This document shows positions 5,007 to 5,979 of a stretch of DNA of 5,979 nucleotides, one piece after another (within the stretch, counting starts at the first letter, position 1; each line of letters opens with the position of its first letter). Source of the DNA: Bacteroidota bacterium (GTDB lineage: Bacteria; Bacteroidota; Bacteroidia; B-17B0; Aurantibacillaceae); assembly GCA_005800865.1 (NCBI GenBank), contig SYEI01000318.1, positions 1 through 5,979 of the forward strand, read 5' to 3'. The notes beneath the pieces were generated by a model that was not told where the DNA came from, made no database searches, and was given only the letters and a program-made list of their open reading frames with translations. The translations under genes and the position numbers were made by a program.

Positions 5007-5979
5007 TTAAAAAGTTAATCGGTATTGAGGAATAACAAAAAACTTCAGCTGATAATCGGTCTTAATTGATTGAGTATTTAAATCGTATTGTTGCTGAAAA
5101 ATATTATTGTGTTTGGTTACATTTTGAATATCCACACTTAACTCATGAGTAAAACGCTTGGTATTTACTCTATAAGAAGGTTTTACGTCAATTCTGAAAT
5201 ACGGATCATATTGAGGATTGTAAGCCTGCGCTCCATCTTTTACTTCATCCTGGTAAGCAATAGATGCAGGAATATCAATTGGTACATAACGTTTGCCTCC
5301 TGCATAAGTCACCTTTACATCTAAGGCTAAAATATGTTTTTCTTTTATTTTAAATTCCTTACCTGCCAGCGCATTACACACATAATTACCATTAAAAGCC
5401 GTGTTTCTATAAACGCCGTCGCTGCCAGTATATTTACTTTCGAATAACGAAGCCGTTACTAAAAAATAGTAGCCTTTGCTATAAAATTTCTCTAAGGTCA
5501 ATTCAATTCCATAATTTTCTCCTGTTCCATTATTTACCAAGCTATCAACATTCGGGCTATTAAAATCTGCACCCAAATTAGCCGTACTAAAATAATCTTG
5601 ACGTGTTTTAACTGGCACTCGGTACAAATATTGATAATACAATTCTGTTTTAATACGTACACTATTGAATAAATTCACATCATACGCTAGCACTGCATGT
5701 GCTGCTTTTGTGAAATCTAAATTACGATTGGTTTCTTTTACTTTGCCGTTACCTATATTTGCCGTGGCAAAATACACATATAAAGGCTGCACCTGACTAT
5801 GTAATCCTGCGCCAAAACTTAGAGATTGTTTTTTATTAATTTCATACTTTAAGCCTAAGCGTGGTTCAGGCGATTGAGAGCCATTTAGCAACAAGTACTG
5901 ATACGTAAATCCAATGTTTGCGTAAAACTTTTCACTAAAGTTATGTTTCAATTGAATAAAGCCACGAGTTAAGGCAGTT
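5007..5979 (-). CDS. TonB-dependent outer-membrane receptor, C-terminal part (cut by right edge)
   Basis: About 323 C-terminal residues of a TonB-dependent receptor barrel, which would import a ligand across the outer membrane using TonB energy. The frame is open through the right edge (upstream residues include TALTRGFIQL), so the gene starts outside the window; the TTG at 5951-5949 is an internal Leu codon. Seen here are repeated strand/turn blocks rich in aromatic residues, a segment starting NYGIELTLEKFYSKGYYFLV (163-182 from the TTG) followed by ASLFESKYTGSDG and FNGNYV, the periplasmic-turn style FRIDVKPSYR, and a C-terminal Phe (YRLTF), the usual signal for BAM-assisted insertion. From family knowledge, proteins of this Bacteroidota group carry an N-terminal CarboxypepD_reg-like domain and a plug, both off-window. 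There is no SusD-like partner downstream, so a SusC-type glycan importer is less likely. The ligand is unknown. Confidence 0.9.
   Translation of the reverse strand, partial: TALTRGFIQLKHNFSEKFYANIGFTYQYLLLNGSQSPEPRLGLKYEINKKQSLSFGAGLHSQVQPLYVYFATANIGNGKVKETNRNLDFTKAAHAVLAYDVNLFNSVRIKTELYYQYLYRVPVKTRQDYFSTANLGADFNSPNVDSLVNNGTGENYGIELTLEKFYSKGYYFLVTASLFESKYTGSDGVYRNTAFNGNYVCNALAGKEFKIKEKHILALDVKVTYAGGKRYVPIDIPASIAYQDEVKDGAQAYNPQYDPYFRIDVKPSYRVNTKRFTHELSVDIQNVTKHNNIFQQQYDLNTQSIKTDYQLKFFVIPQYRLTF

Noticed and set aside
5949..5951. TTG as the start of the TonB-dependent receptor gene
   Set aside because: The frame stays open to the right edge with barrel-like residues upstream, and no signal peptide follows the TTG; it is an internal leucine codon of a gene cut by the window.

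Overview
The window is AT-rich, densely packed bacterial DNA, most likely from a member of the phylum Bacteroidota, probably near the gliding or flavobacterial-type lineages. The evidence is a clear gldC homologue (a gene known only from Bacteroidota), a Bacteroidota-style TonB-dependent receptor, a DUF6952-like small protein beside a thioredoxin, weak or absent Shine-Dalgarno sites, and a TAnnTTTG-type promoter element. I cannot name the genus.

Layout, left to right. A minus-strand block covers 1-2391. Read in its own direction it is an RlmI-type 23S rRNA cytosine methyltransferase (2391-1207), then a 218-residue predicted outer-membrane barrel protein (1197-541), then the N-terminal 145 residues of an ABC transporter ATPase (435-1, running off the left edge). 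The first two are 9 bases apart and probably share a transcript. The ABC gene follows a 105-base gap and may have its own promoter. A 132-base divergent intergenic region (2392-2523) holds a good promoter candidate for rlmI and, next to the gldC start codon, five perfect tandem copies of a heptamer.

A plus-strand pair follows: gldC (2524-2853) and an exported S41-family peptidase (2853-4289), which overlap by one base (TAATG). A short convergent gap (4290-4334) holds a near-palindromic, GC-richer segment. The right part is again on the minus strand: a TonB-dependent receptor C-terminus (5979-5007, N-terminus off the right edge), a 112-base gap with two inverted repeats, a cytoplasmic thioredoxin (4894-4577), and 2 bases later a 79-residue DUF6952-like protein (4574-4335).

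Most of this is ordinary housekeeping and envelope content. I see no CRISPR array, transposon, phage gene, toxin-antitoxin pair, tRNA or rRNA, and I do not find convincing evidence of a new multi-gene system. The points most worth following up are the heptamer array abutting gldC, the coupling of gldC to an exported peptidase rather than to gldB, the near-leaderless promoter geometry of rlmI, and the tight thioredoxin/DUF6952 pair.
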